Shown here: one piece after another, positions 37,736 through 46,182 of the stretch
Layout of the letters: every line of letters begins with the position of its first letter
Position numbering within the stretch: the first letter of the stretch is position 1
Virus record (IMG/VR): IMGVR_UViG_3300010158_000088
Coordinates: 1-54,659 of that record
Strand: one strand, 5' to 3'
Length of the DNA stretch: 54,659 nt
From: a virus
Notes under the pieces: model-generated
Told to the model about the DNA's origin: nothing
The model's database searches: none
What the model saw: only the letters and a program-made list of their open reading frames with translations
Translations under genes and position numbers: made by a program

Positions 37736-38199
37736 ATTTGCTCCACTTCAATTTTACATTGATTTAAAAATTCTATACCATTAGTATTTCTATAAGGGGT
37801 ACGATAGAATACTTTATTTATACCTGCCACATGAATCATTTTACTACATTCAAAACAAGGTGCATGGGTAATATACATTGTAGCGCCCTCGCCTGATTCT
37901 GTCGAACGAGCTAATTTACCTATAGCATTTGACTCAGCATGAATTACCTCAGCTTTAGTCTTTAATGTATAGTTTGCACCTTCGTATTCTTCGATGGATT
38001 GACCGACACCATAAGTAAAAGTTTCTCGTATTACATCTTCACAGTTGTTATCCCATCCCGCAGGAGTACCATTATAACCTATAGATATAACCCTATCATC
38101 TTTAGTTATAATAGCACCAACCTTTAATCTTCTCGCATAAGATAGATCTGCATATGCCTCCGCAGCCGTCATATGTGCATAATCAATTTTCTTCGGCAT
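37732..38199 (-). CDS. dCMP deaminase
   Basis: 155 aa. Zinc ligands H87 (HAESNAI, with catalytic E89), C115 and C118 (PCFEC), plus the GAIITKDDRVISIGYNG nucleotide-binding strand. Converts dCMP to dUMP, the substrate of thymidylate synthase; ThyX is encoded at 44230..44904, so this and RNR form a dTMP supply chain. Length near T4 CD (193 aa, which has a longer C-terminus). A TATAAATA lies inside it at 37815-37822, facing the next gene. Confidence 0.88.
   Translation of the reverse strand: MPKKIDYAHMTAAEAYADLSYARRLKVGAIITKDDRVISIGYNGTPAGWDNNCEDVIRETFTYGVGQSIEEYEGANYTLKTKAEVIHAESNAIGKLARSTESGEGATMYITHAPCFECSKMIHVAGINKVFYRTPYRNTNGIEFLNQCKIEVEQI
37815..37822 (-). promoter_or_regulatory. internal TATAAATA motif
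   Basis: Exact late-type motif on the minus strand inside the deaminase gene, 80 nt before the cytidylyltransferase start. May be a late promoter or chance. Confidence 0.3.
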
Positions 38200-38365
38200 T
38201 CCATTTACCTTCAGGGCATTTTTCCCATTTAATTAATGTCTTGCCCCATATGGCGCAACCGCACGAATCACAAAATTTTGCACCAATAATAATTTTTTTA
38301 TGTTCACACGTATCACAAATTTGTCTGCGAACTATTACGTAGTTTGTTTTTTTATCGGAATCCAT
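38183..38365 (-). CDS. zinc-ribbon protein, 60 aa
   Basis: RRQICDTCEHKKIIIGAKFC then DSCGCAIWGK: C-x2-C...C-x2-C-x-C metal site in the middle; basic ends. Short T4-like family seen beside NrdB. Overlaps the deaminase start and the 38335..38553 end. Confidence 0.65.
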   Translation of the reverse strand: MDSDKKTNYVIVRRQICDTCEHKKIIIGAKFCDSCGCAIWGKTLIKWEKCPEGKWNAEEN

Positions 38366-38553
38366 TTTTTACACCAATAATTAGGTTTCACCTTAGCATC
38401 CCAGGTTTTACAATATTTTGTTCCTGGTACATATGCCCCACAATTTGCGCAATTTTCTTTACTATTACCTAAAGCATATGCAGGAGGTAATTTTTTATTA
38501 ATTAAAGTACCATCAGGATACTTTCTTTCTCTTATCTCATCAAAATTTTTCAT
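38335..38553 (-). CDS. small cysteine-containing protein, 72 aa
   Basis: Start at 38553 forms an ATGA overlap with the nrdB stop, so it is preferred over 38568. SKENCANCGAYVPGTKYCKTW then NYWCKKWIP gives four Cys spaced like a small iron-sulfur or zinc knuckle. Conserved next to nrdB in some T4-like phages as I recall. Function unknown; a redox or metal role is plausible. Confidence 0.65.
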   Translation of the reverse strand: MKNFDEIRERKYPDGTLINKKLPPAYALGNSKENCANCGAYVPGTKYCKTWDAKVKPNYWCKKWIPIKKQTT

Positions 38554-39533
38554 GCAGCCTTTCCCCACACATCATGCCAGTTTCCTGACAAGGCACCTTT
38601 TGCGTAGTCTGTTGCTCTGTTTTCAAAGAAATTAGTATGCGTTGGAGCATTGATCATTTCTTCAACCCATGGTAAAGGATTCTTTTTACGCTTAAAGATG
38701 CCTTTTAGTCCAAGACTAATTAGACGTCTGTCAGCAATGTAACGAATATATTCCTTTACGTCGTTCTCTGTTAACCCTTCGATAGCGCCAGATTTGAAAG
38801 ACAGTTCAATAAACTTATCTTCAAGACTAACCATCTTCTCCGCAATCGAGTAGATCTTTTCTTTGAGAGTATCATTCCATATCTCCTTATTTTCTTCGAT
38901 GTAGTTACGGAATAATTTAATCATGCCCTCGGCGTGTTGTGTTTCATCAACAATAGACCAAGTAACAATTTGTCCCATACCGCGCATCTTACCCATACGA
39001 GGGAAGTTAAGTAACATAATAAAGGAACTGAATAGTTGCATACCTTCAGTAAATGCGCTGAACACCGCAATATGTTCTGCGGTTGAAGCAATCGTACCAT
39101 TCTTAGATGAAATATCAAGAACAAAGTCATGCTTATCTTTCATTTCTTGATATTCTAGAAATTGATTGTAAGTTGTTTCTGGTAATCCTAGTGTCTCAAT
39201 TAAATGAGAATATGCCGCAATATGTAATGCCTCACGGGCTGCAAAACCCATAAGCATCATTCTTATTTCAGGTTGCGGAAAGTAAGGTAGATAATTTTTG
39301 ACATATCCACCAGCGACATCAATATCTCCCTGAGTAAAGAATCGGAAGATGTGCGTAAGGAATTGTTTTTCTTCATTTGATAATTTCTTTTTCCAATCTT
39401 TAACATCCTCATGCATGGGTACTTCGGTATGTAACCAATGGCTTTGTTCATGTTTTAACCATGCATCATATGCCCAGGGGTAATTAAAGGGTTTAAACGA
39501 ATTTCTATCATCCGTCATTTTTGTCTTTTTCAT
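38550..39533 (-). CDS. nrdB: ribonucleotide reductase class I beta subunit
   Basis: 327 aa. Di-metal ligands D70 (TQGDID), E101 and H104 (REALH), E163 (FTEGM), E197 and H200 (VDETQH), and the radical tyrosine Y108 (HIAAYSH) are all present. It makes the tyrosyl radical that NrdA uses to reduce NDPs. nrdB here is separated from nrdA by the Fe-S gene group. A smaller, cyanophage-like form; class Ia-type spacing with a Tyr, not a Phe, at the radical site. Confidence 0.92.
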   Translation of the reverse strand: MKKTKMTDDRNSFKPFNYPWAYDAWLKHEQSHWLHTEVPMHEDVKDWKKKLSNEEKQFLTHIFRFFTQGDIDVAGGYVKNYLPYFPQPEIRMMLMGFAAREALHIAAYSHLIETLGLPETTYNQFLEYQEMKDKHDFVLDISSKNGTIASTAEHIAVFSAFTEGMQLFSSFIMLLNFPRMGKMRGMGQIVTWSIVDETQHAEGMIKLFRNYIEENKEIWNDTLKEKIYSIAEKMVSLEDKFIELSFKSGAIEGLTENDVKEYIRYIADRRLISLGLKGIFKRKKNPLPWVEEMINAPTHTNFFENRATDYAKGALSGNWHDVWGKAA

Positions 39534-39548
39534 TTTTGCCTATTCTTT

Positions 39549-39872
39549 TTATACAGAAAAACTACTACCACAACCACAGGTTGTTTCCGCATTTGGATTT
39601 TTTATAACAAACTGTGAGCCTTGTATATCTTCTTTGTAATCTATGCTTGCACCTTGTAGATACTGCATGCTCATAGCATCTATTAATATTTTAGTTTTTT
39701 CGAGAGGTATTTCAAAATCATCCTCATTCATTACCTCATCAAATGTAAACCCATAGCTCATTCCACTACAACCACCACCTTGTACAAATGTCCTTAAACA
39801 TAAATCGGGATTACCCTCTTCTATAAAAAGATCTAAAATTTTTGTCTTTGCTGATTCTGTTATGGTTATCAT
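39549..39872 (-). CDS. A-type Fe-S carrier (IscA/ErpA-like), copy 1
   Basis: 107 aa. C35 in [11 protein letters not shown] and C99/C101 in [11 protein letters not shown] are the three A-type ligands. A-type proteins pass Fe-S clusters from the scaffold to target enzymes. ATGA overlap with the 211-aa gene. A second, divergent copy is at 40505..40831, so the phage has two carriers. Confidence 0.88.
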   Translation of the reverse strand: MITITESAKTKILDLFIEEGNPDLCLRTFVQGGGCSGMSYGFTFDEVMNEDDFEIPLEKTKILIDAMSMQYLQGASIDYKEDIQGSQFVIKNPNAETTCGCGSSFSV

Positions 39873-40504
39873 TTTTGTCCCTCGTACATTACTGTGTTAG
39901 TTTCGCCGAGTGCCCATTTTGAATCCGTTTCAACTGACCATTTCTTTGTTGCAACTTTAAAGTCTGGGTATTTTAGTTCTTTTGGATTACTACTTGGTTC
40001 TAATATGATTAAACGATTATTTGGCTGAGCAGCAAACTGACCATTATCACACTGGATGAAATTATAAGACTTGTGATCCTCGACATCCTCGCTAAAACCT
40101 GTATCAAGTGTGTTAAAATCAGGATGAGCACTATCAACTGTAAAAAGATAAACACCATACATCCAATCTCCATTTTTTAATTTAAACTTACACTTCATTG
40201 ATTGTAACTGTGCTTTCTTTATAACAGCTATATCATATGAAAGGCAATCCCACAACTGAAGATAATCTAAAGGTAGAGGTTCTCCCTCAATTGGTTTCCA
40301 ACAATATGCATGCAGAGGTAATTTATCATACAATGCGCCATAATTATTTAGATATGATTCAATACGAAATGCTTGGCCTCTTAGAGACTTAACACTAACC
40401 CACCAGCAAGGTTCAAGTTCTCCGTGACCTTTTTCAAAATCATAAAGAAATTCTTTGCGAACAAAACATTTTACTGTAGGAAGATTTGCTACGATATGTG
40501 CCAT
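39869..40504 (-). CDS. conserved T4-like phage protein inside the Fe-S group, 211 aa
   Basis: [20 protein letters not shown], then [53 protein letters not shown], and [18 protein letters not shown] near 160 match a conserved protein I recall in T4-like cyanophages. Cysteines are scattered, with no CxxC pair. It lies between the two A-type carriers with one-base spacing, so translation is coupled to Fe-S genes; a role with them is inferred. Confidence 0.75.
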   Translation of the reverse strand: MAHIVANLPTVKCFVRKEFLYDFEKGHGELEPCWWVSVKSLRGQAFRIESYLNNYGALYDKLPLHAYCWKPIEGEPLPLDYLQLWDCLSYDIAVIKKAQLQSMKCKFKLKNGDWMYGVYLFTVDSAHPDFNTLDTGFSEDVEDHKSYNFIQCDNGQFAAQPNNRLIILEPSSNPKELKYPDFKVATKKWSVETDSKWALGETNTVMYEGQK

Positions 40505-40831
40505 TTATACCCTAAAACTTTCTCCGCAACCACAGCGGTCTCGTTCGTTTGGATTTTTAAAATCGAATCCCTCGTTTAGACCATTTCTAACCCAATCCAT
40601 GGTCAATCCTTTCAGATATATATCACTTTTTATATCAACTAAAACTATAAAATCTTTATGTGCGTAATTAATTACACCTACGGTTTCTTCATACTTATCC
40701 ACATATTCAAGTGTATATGCCAATCCACTACAACCTGTAGTTTTTACGCCTAGTTTAATACCAACACCCTTACCCCGTTTCTGAAGTTGAGTTTTAATTT
40801 TATCATATGCTTTTTCAGTTAACGAGATCAT
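40505..40831 (-). CDS. A-type Fe-S carrier (IscA/ErpA-like), copy 2
   Basis: 108 aa. C34 in TTGCSGLAYTLEYVD and C100/C102 in DRCGCGESFRV are the ligands. Differs from copy 1 in length of the loop and charge, so the two may serve different targets. Overlaps iscU by 17 nt. Confidence 0.88.
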   Translation of the reverse strand: MISLTEKAYDKIKTQLQKRGKGVGIKLGVKTTGCSGLAYTLEYVDKYEETVGVINYAHKDFIVLVDIKSDIYLKGLTMDWVRNGLNEGFDFKNPNERDRCGCGESFRV

Positions 40832-41198
40832 GTTTCTTCTTATAGTCTAATACTGCAGCCTTTATAGCATCTTCTGCTAAAATAGAACAATGTATTTTTA
40901 CTGGCGGGAGAGCAAGTTCTTCAGCAATGGCACTATTTTTGATAGTGAATGCTTCATCCAATGTTTTCCCTTTGACCCATTCTGTAACGAGTGAACTAGA
41001 AGCGATTGCGGAACCACATCCATATGTCTTGAAGCGAGCATCTCTAATAATACCATCTTCTACCTTTATTTGTAGTTTCATGACGTCGCCACAAGCAGGT
41101 GCCCCCACCATACCTGTGCCGATTGTGTCGTCTGTCTCAAACTTGCCTACATTCCGAGGGTTTTCGTAATGATCGATTACCTTATCTGAGTAGGCCAT
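40815..41198 (-). CDS. iscU: IscU-like Fe-S scaffold protein
   Basis: 127 aa, near the normal IscU length (128). Cluster ligands C36 (PACGD with D38), C61 (YGCGSAIASSS) and C104 (HCSILAED); the LPPVK recognition motif for the HscA chaperone is intact at 97-101, so it should plug into a host ISC system. It assembles [2Fe-2S]/[4Fe-4S] clusters. No IscS desulfurase or chaperone is encoded nearby, so those must come from the host. Confidence 0.92.
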   Translation of the reverse strand: MAYSDKVIDHYENPRNVGKFETDDTIGTGMVGAPACGDVMKLQIKVEDGIIRDARFKTYGCGSAIASSSLVTEWVKGKTLDEAFTIKNSAIAEELALPPVKIHCSILAEDAIKAAVLDYKKKHDLVN

Positions 41199-41201
41199 AT
41201 A

Positions 41202-41450
41202 TTACCAAGTTACTTCGCCGCTAGAAATCTTTCTTAGGCCCATATTAATAGCACCCATTAAAAGCATTTGATATTCCGCAGGAACTACAAAGCCATAATT
41301 TGTTTGTACTATTACTAATACACCTGCTACAATATTAGCCCAGAAAGTTTTACTATAGTACCACTTTTTGCCTGTTGCTTCGCTTACCATTGCTTCGTTA
41401 ACTGCTTCAATAATTTTTTCGTTAACTACTGTTTCTTTTTTCGTTGCCAT
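41202..41450 (-). CDS. small membrane protein, holin-like
   Basis: 82 aa. KKWYYSKTFWANIVAGVLVI, then VQTNYGFVVPAEYQMLLMG and INMGLRKIS: two hydrophobic segments around a short loop, a plan used by some small phage holins. Starts 3 bp before the iscU stop side, i.e. directly upstream in the transcript. Function not certain. Confidence 0.55.
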   Translation of the reverse strand: MATKKETVVNEKIIEAVNEAMVSEATGKKWYYSKTFWANIVAGVLVIVQTNYGFVVPAEYQMLLMGAINMGLRKISSGEVTW

Positions 41451-41508
41451 TTTATTTCCTTATTTTTAGATGTTTACCGCCGCATAATGGGCATTCTTCT
41501 TACATAAT

Positions 41509-41676
41509 TTAATTATTTCCCTTGACAATATTATCGTCTTTATCTCGGCATTCCGCGCATTCGCACTTATTACAAGAACAAGGGTTAGAAGGGCAGGAGC
41601 CCTGACAATGAGCGTCGTGTCCACACCTTTGGCATGTGTATCTGACGTATTGTTCATGTAAAAATGGTGTTTGCAT
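41509..41676 (-). CDS. cysteine-rich microprotein after nrdA, 55 aa
   Basis: ATG at 41676 after GAAGGTTAAAT, just behind the nrdA stop. Nine cysteines (residues 15, 18, 24, 28, 33, 35, 38, 40, 43) in YTCQRCGHDAHCQGSC and PCSCNKCECAEC: a dense metal-binding or redox knuckle. No recognised family. Position between nrdA and the iscU group suggests a link to metal or thiol handling, which is inferred. Confidence 0.6.
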   Translation of the reverse strand: MQTPFLHEQYVRYTCQRCGHDAHCQGSCPSNPCSCNKCECAECRDKDDNIVKGNN

Positions 41677-41678
41677 AT

Positions 41679-43490
41679 TTAACCTTCGCAAGCCAAACAA
41701 GTATCACCCTCAATTATTGCTTTCATATCTAATTCTTTAATAACTTCTCTTTCAATTCTTTTAGAGACTTTATCTGCTTTGCCAATCTTTTCAGAGCGGC
41801 AATAGTAAAGGGTTTTCAATCCTTGCTTCCATGCCATAAAATGTACAGCATGCAAATACATAATATTTGCATCTGGTCTAAAGAACAGATTAACAGATTG
41901 TGCTTGATCTATATATTGCTGTCTATCGGCGGCGTGTTGGATAACCCAGCGTTGGTCTATTTCCATAGATGTTTTAAATACATCTTTTGTCCAATCATTC
42001 ATCCAAGTTAAGTGTTGTACTGACCCGTCATTCGCAATAATTGAAGACCAAATGTCATTATAATCATTTTGAGATATTGTTCCACTATCGCTAGATAAAT
42101 GATCTTGAATAACTCTATCAAGCCATTTATTTTTATTAAGCATAGAACCACTTAGTGTATCTTGTCTATAGGCGTTAGCACGTAATGGCTCAACGGAAGG
42201 AGAAGTATTTCCCATAATAATAGAAGAAGAAGCGTTAGGAGCAATAGCAAGCATATGAGAAAAACGTCTACCTGTACCTGCAGCATCGGGCGCCTCGCCC
42301 CTCTCATGTCCTAATTTAAGATTTGCTTCATCTAATCCTTTTCGAATATGCTTAAAAATTTGTAGGTTTCTTCCCACTGCCATGGACGATTCCCAAGGAA
42401 TATTATTTTTTTGTAAAAAGGCGTGCCAGCCTAGGGCTCCAATACCAATGCTACGCTCATTCCGAGCAGAGTAAATAGCCCTGGAAATGGCACTAGGTGC
42501 ATTATCAATAAAATACTGTAGAACATTATCAAGCATTTCAGCAACATCAGCAAGGAAGAGAGGGTCAGATTTCCATTCATCGTAGTACTCCAAATTTAAA
42601 GATGACAAACAACATACCGCGGTGCGTTCTTTATCTGTAGGTAAAATAATCTCAGAACATAAATTAGATTGTTTGATACTTAAACCAAGCTTCTTCTGAA
42701 AATCTGGCATCGCTCTGTTACTGGTATCAATAAAATGTAGATATGGTTCACCTGTTTGCATTCTCATTTCAATAATACGTTGCCATAATTCTCTAGCTGA
42801 AATAGTATCACGTACTTCTCCGGAATGAGGATCTTTTAATTCCCATGTATCATCTGCATCTTTATCCAACATACATTTTTCAACTAATTGCATAAAGTTA
42901 TCAGTAATATTAATACCGTGATGTAAATTAAGTGTCCTCATATTAGGATCACCTGTTGGTTTACGCATTTCTAAAAATATGAGAATATCCGGATGAGAAA
43001 TATCAAGATAAGCGGCATAACTACCCCTACGAGTCCTACCTTGTCTATAAGCGAGAGATGATGCGTCATATGTGCGAAGGTGGGGCATAACTCCAACCGA
43101 CTTATCATCCGCTGAACGAATTCCAATACCAATTCCAACTCCTCCGCCCAGCATACTGAGCCAATTTACTTCCGCGAGAGTACTAACCAAACCTTCAGCA
43201 CTGTCATCGAGATAAGGTAAAAAACAAGAAATAGGAAGACCACGCTTACTGCGACCAAAGCTAAGAATGGGAGTAGAATAAGAAAGCCAATGCTTGGATG
43301 AGTACTCATAAAGTCTCTGTGAATGCTTCTCATTAGTGCCAAACGCTTTGGATACATATGCGAACCTTTCCTGAGGAGAAACCTCATCTTCTGTCATATA
43401 ACTTTCTTTTAATCTTTTAATTCCCAATTCATCAAATAAACTATCTCTAGTATAATTGACATTAATCCCATGGACTACATCTTTAGTCAT
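41679..43490 (-). CDS. nrdA: ribonucleotide reductase class I alpha subunit
   Basis: 603 aa, shorter than E. coli NrdA (761) because there is no N-terminal ATP-cone; so dATP inhibition by the cone is probably absent. Redox pair C89 (PISCFL) and C293/C294 (TAVCCLSS), thiyl C278 with N276 and E280 (NLCSE), radical-transfer tyrosines in TLYYCRSE and the C-terminal shuttle pair in TCLACEG (C598 and C601). Reduces NDPs to dNDPs with NrdB. Located after the spanin pair. Confidence 0.92.
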   Translation of the reverse strand: MTKDVVHGINVNYTRDSLFDELGIKRLKESYMTEDEVSPQERFAYVSKAFGTNEKHSQRLYEYSSKHWLSYSTPILSFGRSKRGLPISCFLPYLDDSAEGLVSTLAEVNWLSMLGGGVGIGIGIRSADDKSVGVMPHLRTYDASSLAYRQGRTRRGSYAAYLDISHPDILIFLEMRKPTGDPNMRTLNLHHGINITDNFMQLVEKCMLDKDADDTWELKDPHSGEVRDTISARELWQRIIEMRMQTGEPYLHFIDTSNRAMPDFQKKLGLSIKQSNLCSEIILPTDKERTAVCCLSSLNLEYYDEWKSDPLFLADVAEMLDNVLQYFIDNAPSAISRAIYSARNERSIGIGALGWHAFLQKNNIPWESSMAVGRNLQIFKHIRKGLDEANLKLGHERGEAPDAAGTGRRFSHMLAIAPNASSSIIMGNTSPSVEPLRANAYRQDTLSGSMLNKNKWLDRVIQDHLSSDSGTISQNDYNDIWSSIIANDGSVQHLTWMNDWTKDVFKTSMEIDQRWVIQHAADRQQYIDQAQSVNLFFRPDANIMYLHAVHFMAWKQGLKTLYYCRSEKIGKADKVSKRIEREVIKELDMKAIIEGDTCLACEG

Positions 43491-43507
43491 TCTTACTCCA
43501 ATTTTTA

Positions 43508-43783
43508 TTATTTTACTGATTCAAAAATTTGTTTTTGAATTCGATACCATTCAACCCATGCATCATTTTTGACTGCACATTCATAATATGTCGTATAATT
43601 TATTGCTACTGTTTTAGATATATCACTTAGCTTAGCATCTTCTTTTAATTTTTCAAGTTGAGGACACTTATTTAAAAGGCTTTCGGGTACATCTGGAAAT
43701 TTTGCAGTAACAGGAACTGTTGTAGAACAGGCTGTTAATGTAACAGAAAATAAAACTAAAGTAAAATACTTAAATATATTCAT
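43508..43783 (-). CDS. outer-membrane spanin lipoprotein (o-spanin, Rz1-like)
   Basis: 91 aa. Signal with lipobox LVLFSVTLTAC (Cys 19), then a short soluble domain VPVTAKFPDVPESLLNKCPQ ending VEWYRIQKQIFESVK. Overlaps the i-spanin gene by ATGA. Spanins fuse the two membranes at the end of lysis, so the host has an outer membrane. Longer than many Rz1 proteins, but the lipobox and partner order fit. Confidence 0.75.
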   Translation of the reverse strand: MNIFKYFTLVLFSVTLTACSTTVPVTAKFPDVPESLLNKCPQLEKLKEDAKLSDISKTVAINYTTYYECAVKNDAWVEWYRIQKQIFESVK

Positions 43784-44226
43784 TTTGGTTGGTCTGCAGC
43801 ATCATTATGTGCTTTGATAAATTCTTTAGGGATCTCACAAATACCACCTGGTGCAAATTTTGTATCATATTTAACTATCTCTCTGTCCACATATGTAACA
43901 ATATCATTACCTCGTCTAGTAATGTATTCGGTTTTCCTTACAATCTTTTCCACAATTTTTATATTTTCTTTTGCAGATTCTACCTCGGCTTTTGCTACTT
44001 TTTCTTCCATTTCTCTTACTCTAGCTTCCCATACAGCATTATTTACTAAACCGCCCTCAAGGAAAAGACCTAGTGCTACAAGTATATAGCCTATTATTTT
44101 TGCGGGGATTGCGTAGGTTCGAATGAAGGGAAGGAACCCAAGAAAAGTACTCGCAATTACGGTTATTATACCTGTTGCGAGTATTGCATGAAAAATCCAA
44201 TTAGGAAGAAAAGATAGTATCCACAT
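43780..44226 (-). CDS. inner-membrane spanin (i-spanin, Rz-like)
   Basis: 148 aa. Two hydrophobic stretches near residues 10-32 and 40-62 (TYAIPAKIIGYILVALGLFL), then a coiled-coil-rich periplasmic domain: RVREMEEKVAKAEVESAKEN and IKIVEKIVRKTEYITRR. Classical Rz has one membrane segment, so two here is unusual; topology (C-out) would need both to be counted. Followed by its partner with an ATGA overlap. Confidence 0.68.
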   Translation of the reverse strand: MWILSFLPNWIFHAILATGIITVIASTFLGFLPFIRTYAIPAKIIGYILVALGLFLEGGLVNNAVWEARVREMEEKVAKAEVESAKENIKIVEKIVRKTEYITRRGNDIVTYVDREIVKYDTKFAPGGICEIPKEFIKAHNDAADQPK

Positions 44227-44229
44227 AAC

Positions 44230-44904
44230 TTATATATCTAATTGCAAATCTTTAGTTAGCGGAAAAATCTTAGAAATAGCCTCAGCGCATGCTTTTGCAA
44301 CTTTAATATGTTCTTTTTGTGTGCCGTTTTCGGACCTGAGCTGAATATAGTGTATCCAACTACGTAAAGTCCCAGCCATATAAAGACGACTTTCCATATT
44401 ACCCTCGGGTAATACCGCCCTTGCTTGTTCTTTTGCAATACCGTTACTGATAGCCCATTTATATGCATCCATAGATGCTTTTATTACACCTTGTTGTTTT
44501 TCTTTCCATAAACGGTCTAATTCTCTATCCTCTGAATTGGTATAATCTAAATCTACAGAATTTTGTCTGTTTTTCTGATCCTGTTTACGAGCATCACGTA
44601 CGACAAAATTTAAATCTTTTGTTGGATCAGCATATCGTTGACTATATTCCTGAAATGAAAACGACCTATGCCGTAACATTTGTCTTGCAATGTCTCTTGT
44701 TGTTTCAATCTCAAGGGTAAGAGAAACCATTTCCAAAGGAGACCAATGCTTATTGGCAATAAGATATTTAATTAACTTTTCAGAAGTTTCCTTATTGCCT
44801 TGATTAGATGGATTTGAAACTCTAGCACAAAATGCTACGAGTTCTGTCATATTCTCTGCAAAGTATTCTGCGGGTTGGGAGTATGAGTGTAATTTAACTT
44901 TCAA
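44230..44904 (-). CDS. thyX: flavin-dependent thymidylate synthase ThyX, TTG start
   Basis: 224 aa from a TTG at 44904, which forms a TTGA overlap with the upstream stop and gives the family N-terminus MKVKLHSYSQ; the ATG at 44922 has no site. RHRSFSFQEYSQRY at 78-91 is the RHRxxSxxxxSxR signature. Methylates dUMP to dTMP using FAD, NADPH and methylene-THF. Works with the dCMP deaminase and RNR to provide dTTP. Confidence 0.9.
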   Translation of the reverse strand: MKVKLHSYSQPAEYFAENMTELVAFCARVSNPSNQGNKETSEKLIKYLIANKHWSPLEMVSLTLEIETTRDIARQMLRHRSFSFQEYSQRYADPTKDLNFVVRDARKQDQKNRQNSVDLDYTNSEDRELDRLWKEKQQGVIKASMDAYKWAISNGIAKEQARAVLPEGNMESRLYMAGTLRSWIHYIQLRSENGTQKEHIKVAKACAEAISKIFPLTKDLQLDI

Positions 44905-45071
44905 CGCAAAACACCATCCCATCTATATGTTCTCATTGGTTTATCTTGTTCATATTTTATTGCAGCTTGCCATGCCTGCCATAGTAATTCTCTAACTTTG
45001 GCAGTTGGTATTTCTCTTAATTCAAAGGTATCAAATAACCAAGTATCAAATGCTTGTTTATTGTTATCCAT
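44901..45071 (-). CDS. hypothetical protein before thyX, 56 aa
   Basis: MDNNKQAFDTWLFDTFELRE then VRELLWQAWQAAIKYEQDKP: helical, tryptophan-rich. TAA-ATG junction with 45072..45746 and TTGA overlap into thyX, so one transcript. A short phage protein with a WQAWQAA-like helix is common in phages; function unknown. Confidence 0.65.
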   Translation of the reverse strand: MDNNKQAFDTWLFDTFELREIPTAKVRELLWQAWQAAIKYEQDKPMRTYRWDGVLR

Positions 45072-45746
45072 TTAATCCCACAATCCTTCGTAGTATTTAC
45101 CAAACAATCTAAAGCCATTTTTTATTCTATCATGCTGCACTTTCATGCCTTCATAGTCACACGTATAAGTGTCCTTAGGGCCTTTATCCATTTTAAAAAA
45201 CTTGTGATCGCCTTTTGGCACTTCATTCCCGTCCTTGTCCACCGGCACCCACTTAATATCGTGTTCACCTGAAGAAAATTTATCGTCTGAATGATCGTCA
45301 TTTTTACATTCAAATGCAAAAATCATTTCATCCATTACCCAGTCCCACCGTTTGAAGTGGTTAGCATCGGTATCCCATTCATTTTCTTTAGGCGGGGCTG
45401 ATGTACTTTTCAATTCGTCTGGCACATCCTCGTCATCGACAAAGGGTGCACCATGTTTATCTTTTTTAAGTTGTTTTAGCATTGGCAAAATGATATATGC
45501 CAATGTGTGATCCATCGACCAAGTATCCCAACGATCAATTTTTACATAATTAATTTTAGGATCAACGATATCAAGAAACTTTTGTACCAATGTCATTGGC
45601 TTTACTAACCAATTGGTATAGTGTTCATTTCCATCATCGTATAAATCAAATTTTGGATCGGTCCACTTCTTCCAGAAAAGAACTTTCTCCATAATTATAT
45701 ATGGAGAAAGCCAGTGACCCTTGTAATTGTTTATGTAAACTTTCAT
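45072..45746 (-). CDS. conserved phage protein, 224 aa
   Basis: MKVYINNYKGHWLSPYIIME, KFLDIVDPKINYVKIDRWDT, TLAYIILPMLKQLKKDKHG, WDWVMDEMIFAFECKNDDH, and an end RIKNGFRLFGKYYEGLWD. The pattern is very widespread in tailed phages; function not known to me. It often appears near thymidylate synthase or RNR genes. ATGA overlap with the gene upstream. Confidence 0.78.
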   Translation of the reverse strand: MKVYINNYKGHWLSPYIIMEKVLFWKKWTDPKFDLYDDGNEHYTNWLVKPMTLVQKFLDIVDPKINYVKIDRWDTWSMDHTLAYIILPMLKQLKKDKHGAPFVDDEDVPDELKSTSAPPKENEWDTDANHFKRWDWVMDEMIFAFECKNDDHSDDKFSSGEHDIKWVPVDKDGNEVPKGDHKFFKMDKGPKDTYTCDYEGMKVQHDRIKNGFRLFGKYYEGLWD

Positions 45747-46180
45747 ATTTCCTGTTCTCCCTCTTTGGTAAAGAATGTATTGATCTTATGCTCATCGCTC
45801 CATGCTCTTGCATAATCATTGTCCTCATCGCACATTTTTAATGCATCTTCCTCGGACACAACCCGATGATTAACAATTTGTTCGCCTAAGTGTTCTTGAC
45901 TGAATTCCTTTGCTTCATGCATGACCACGGTGTCCATAGCCCATTCTTTTTTACCCTTTGGTACTTGAACCATATAGCGTTGACGGAATGTACTAACACA
46001 TTCAACTAATACCCATTCTTTTTCTTGTTTCCTCAACAACCAAGAACCATCTTTTTGGTCTATCCATTCTAAAGTGTCGCCAATTTCCCAACCTGTCTCA
46101 TCAAAAATTTCGTTATCTAATGGTAAAATTAATTCACCTGTTTCTGGATCTGTAACTACTGTAACAATCGCGGATTTCAT
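45743..46180 (-). CDS. conserved phage protein, AbrB-like N-terminus, 145 aa
   Basis: Start at 46180 (AAGGTGCTAAAT) rather than 46198. TDPETGELILPLDNEIFDET then GWEIGDTLEWIDQKDGSWLL recalls the SpoVT-AbrB swapped-hairpin pattern (LP-x-E-x-x-x-x-G-W-x-x-G-D). C-terminal half VVSEEDALKMCDEDNDYARA. Possibly a DNA-binding regulator, not shown. Follows primase directly. Confidence 0.65.
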   Translation of the reverse strand: MKSAIVTVVTDPETGELILPLDNEIFDETGWEIGDTLEWIDQKDGSWLLRKQEKEWVLVECVSTFRQRYMVQVPKGKKEWAMDTVVMHEAKEFSQEHLGEQIVNHRVVSEEDALKMCDEDNDYARAWSDEHKINTFFTKEGEQEI

Positions 46181-46182
46181 AT

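Noticed and set aside
41466-41657. Alternative frame overlapping the cysteine-rich microprotein
   Set aside because: Lacks a ribosome site and a family pattern; the nine-cysteine frame has a GAAGGTTAAAT site directly behind nrdA.
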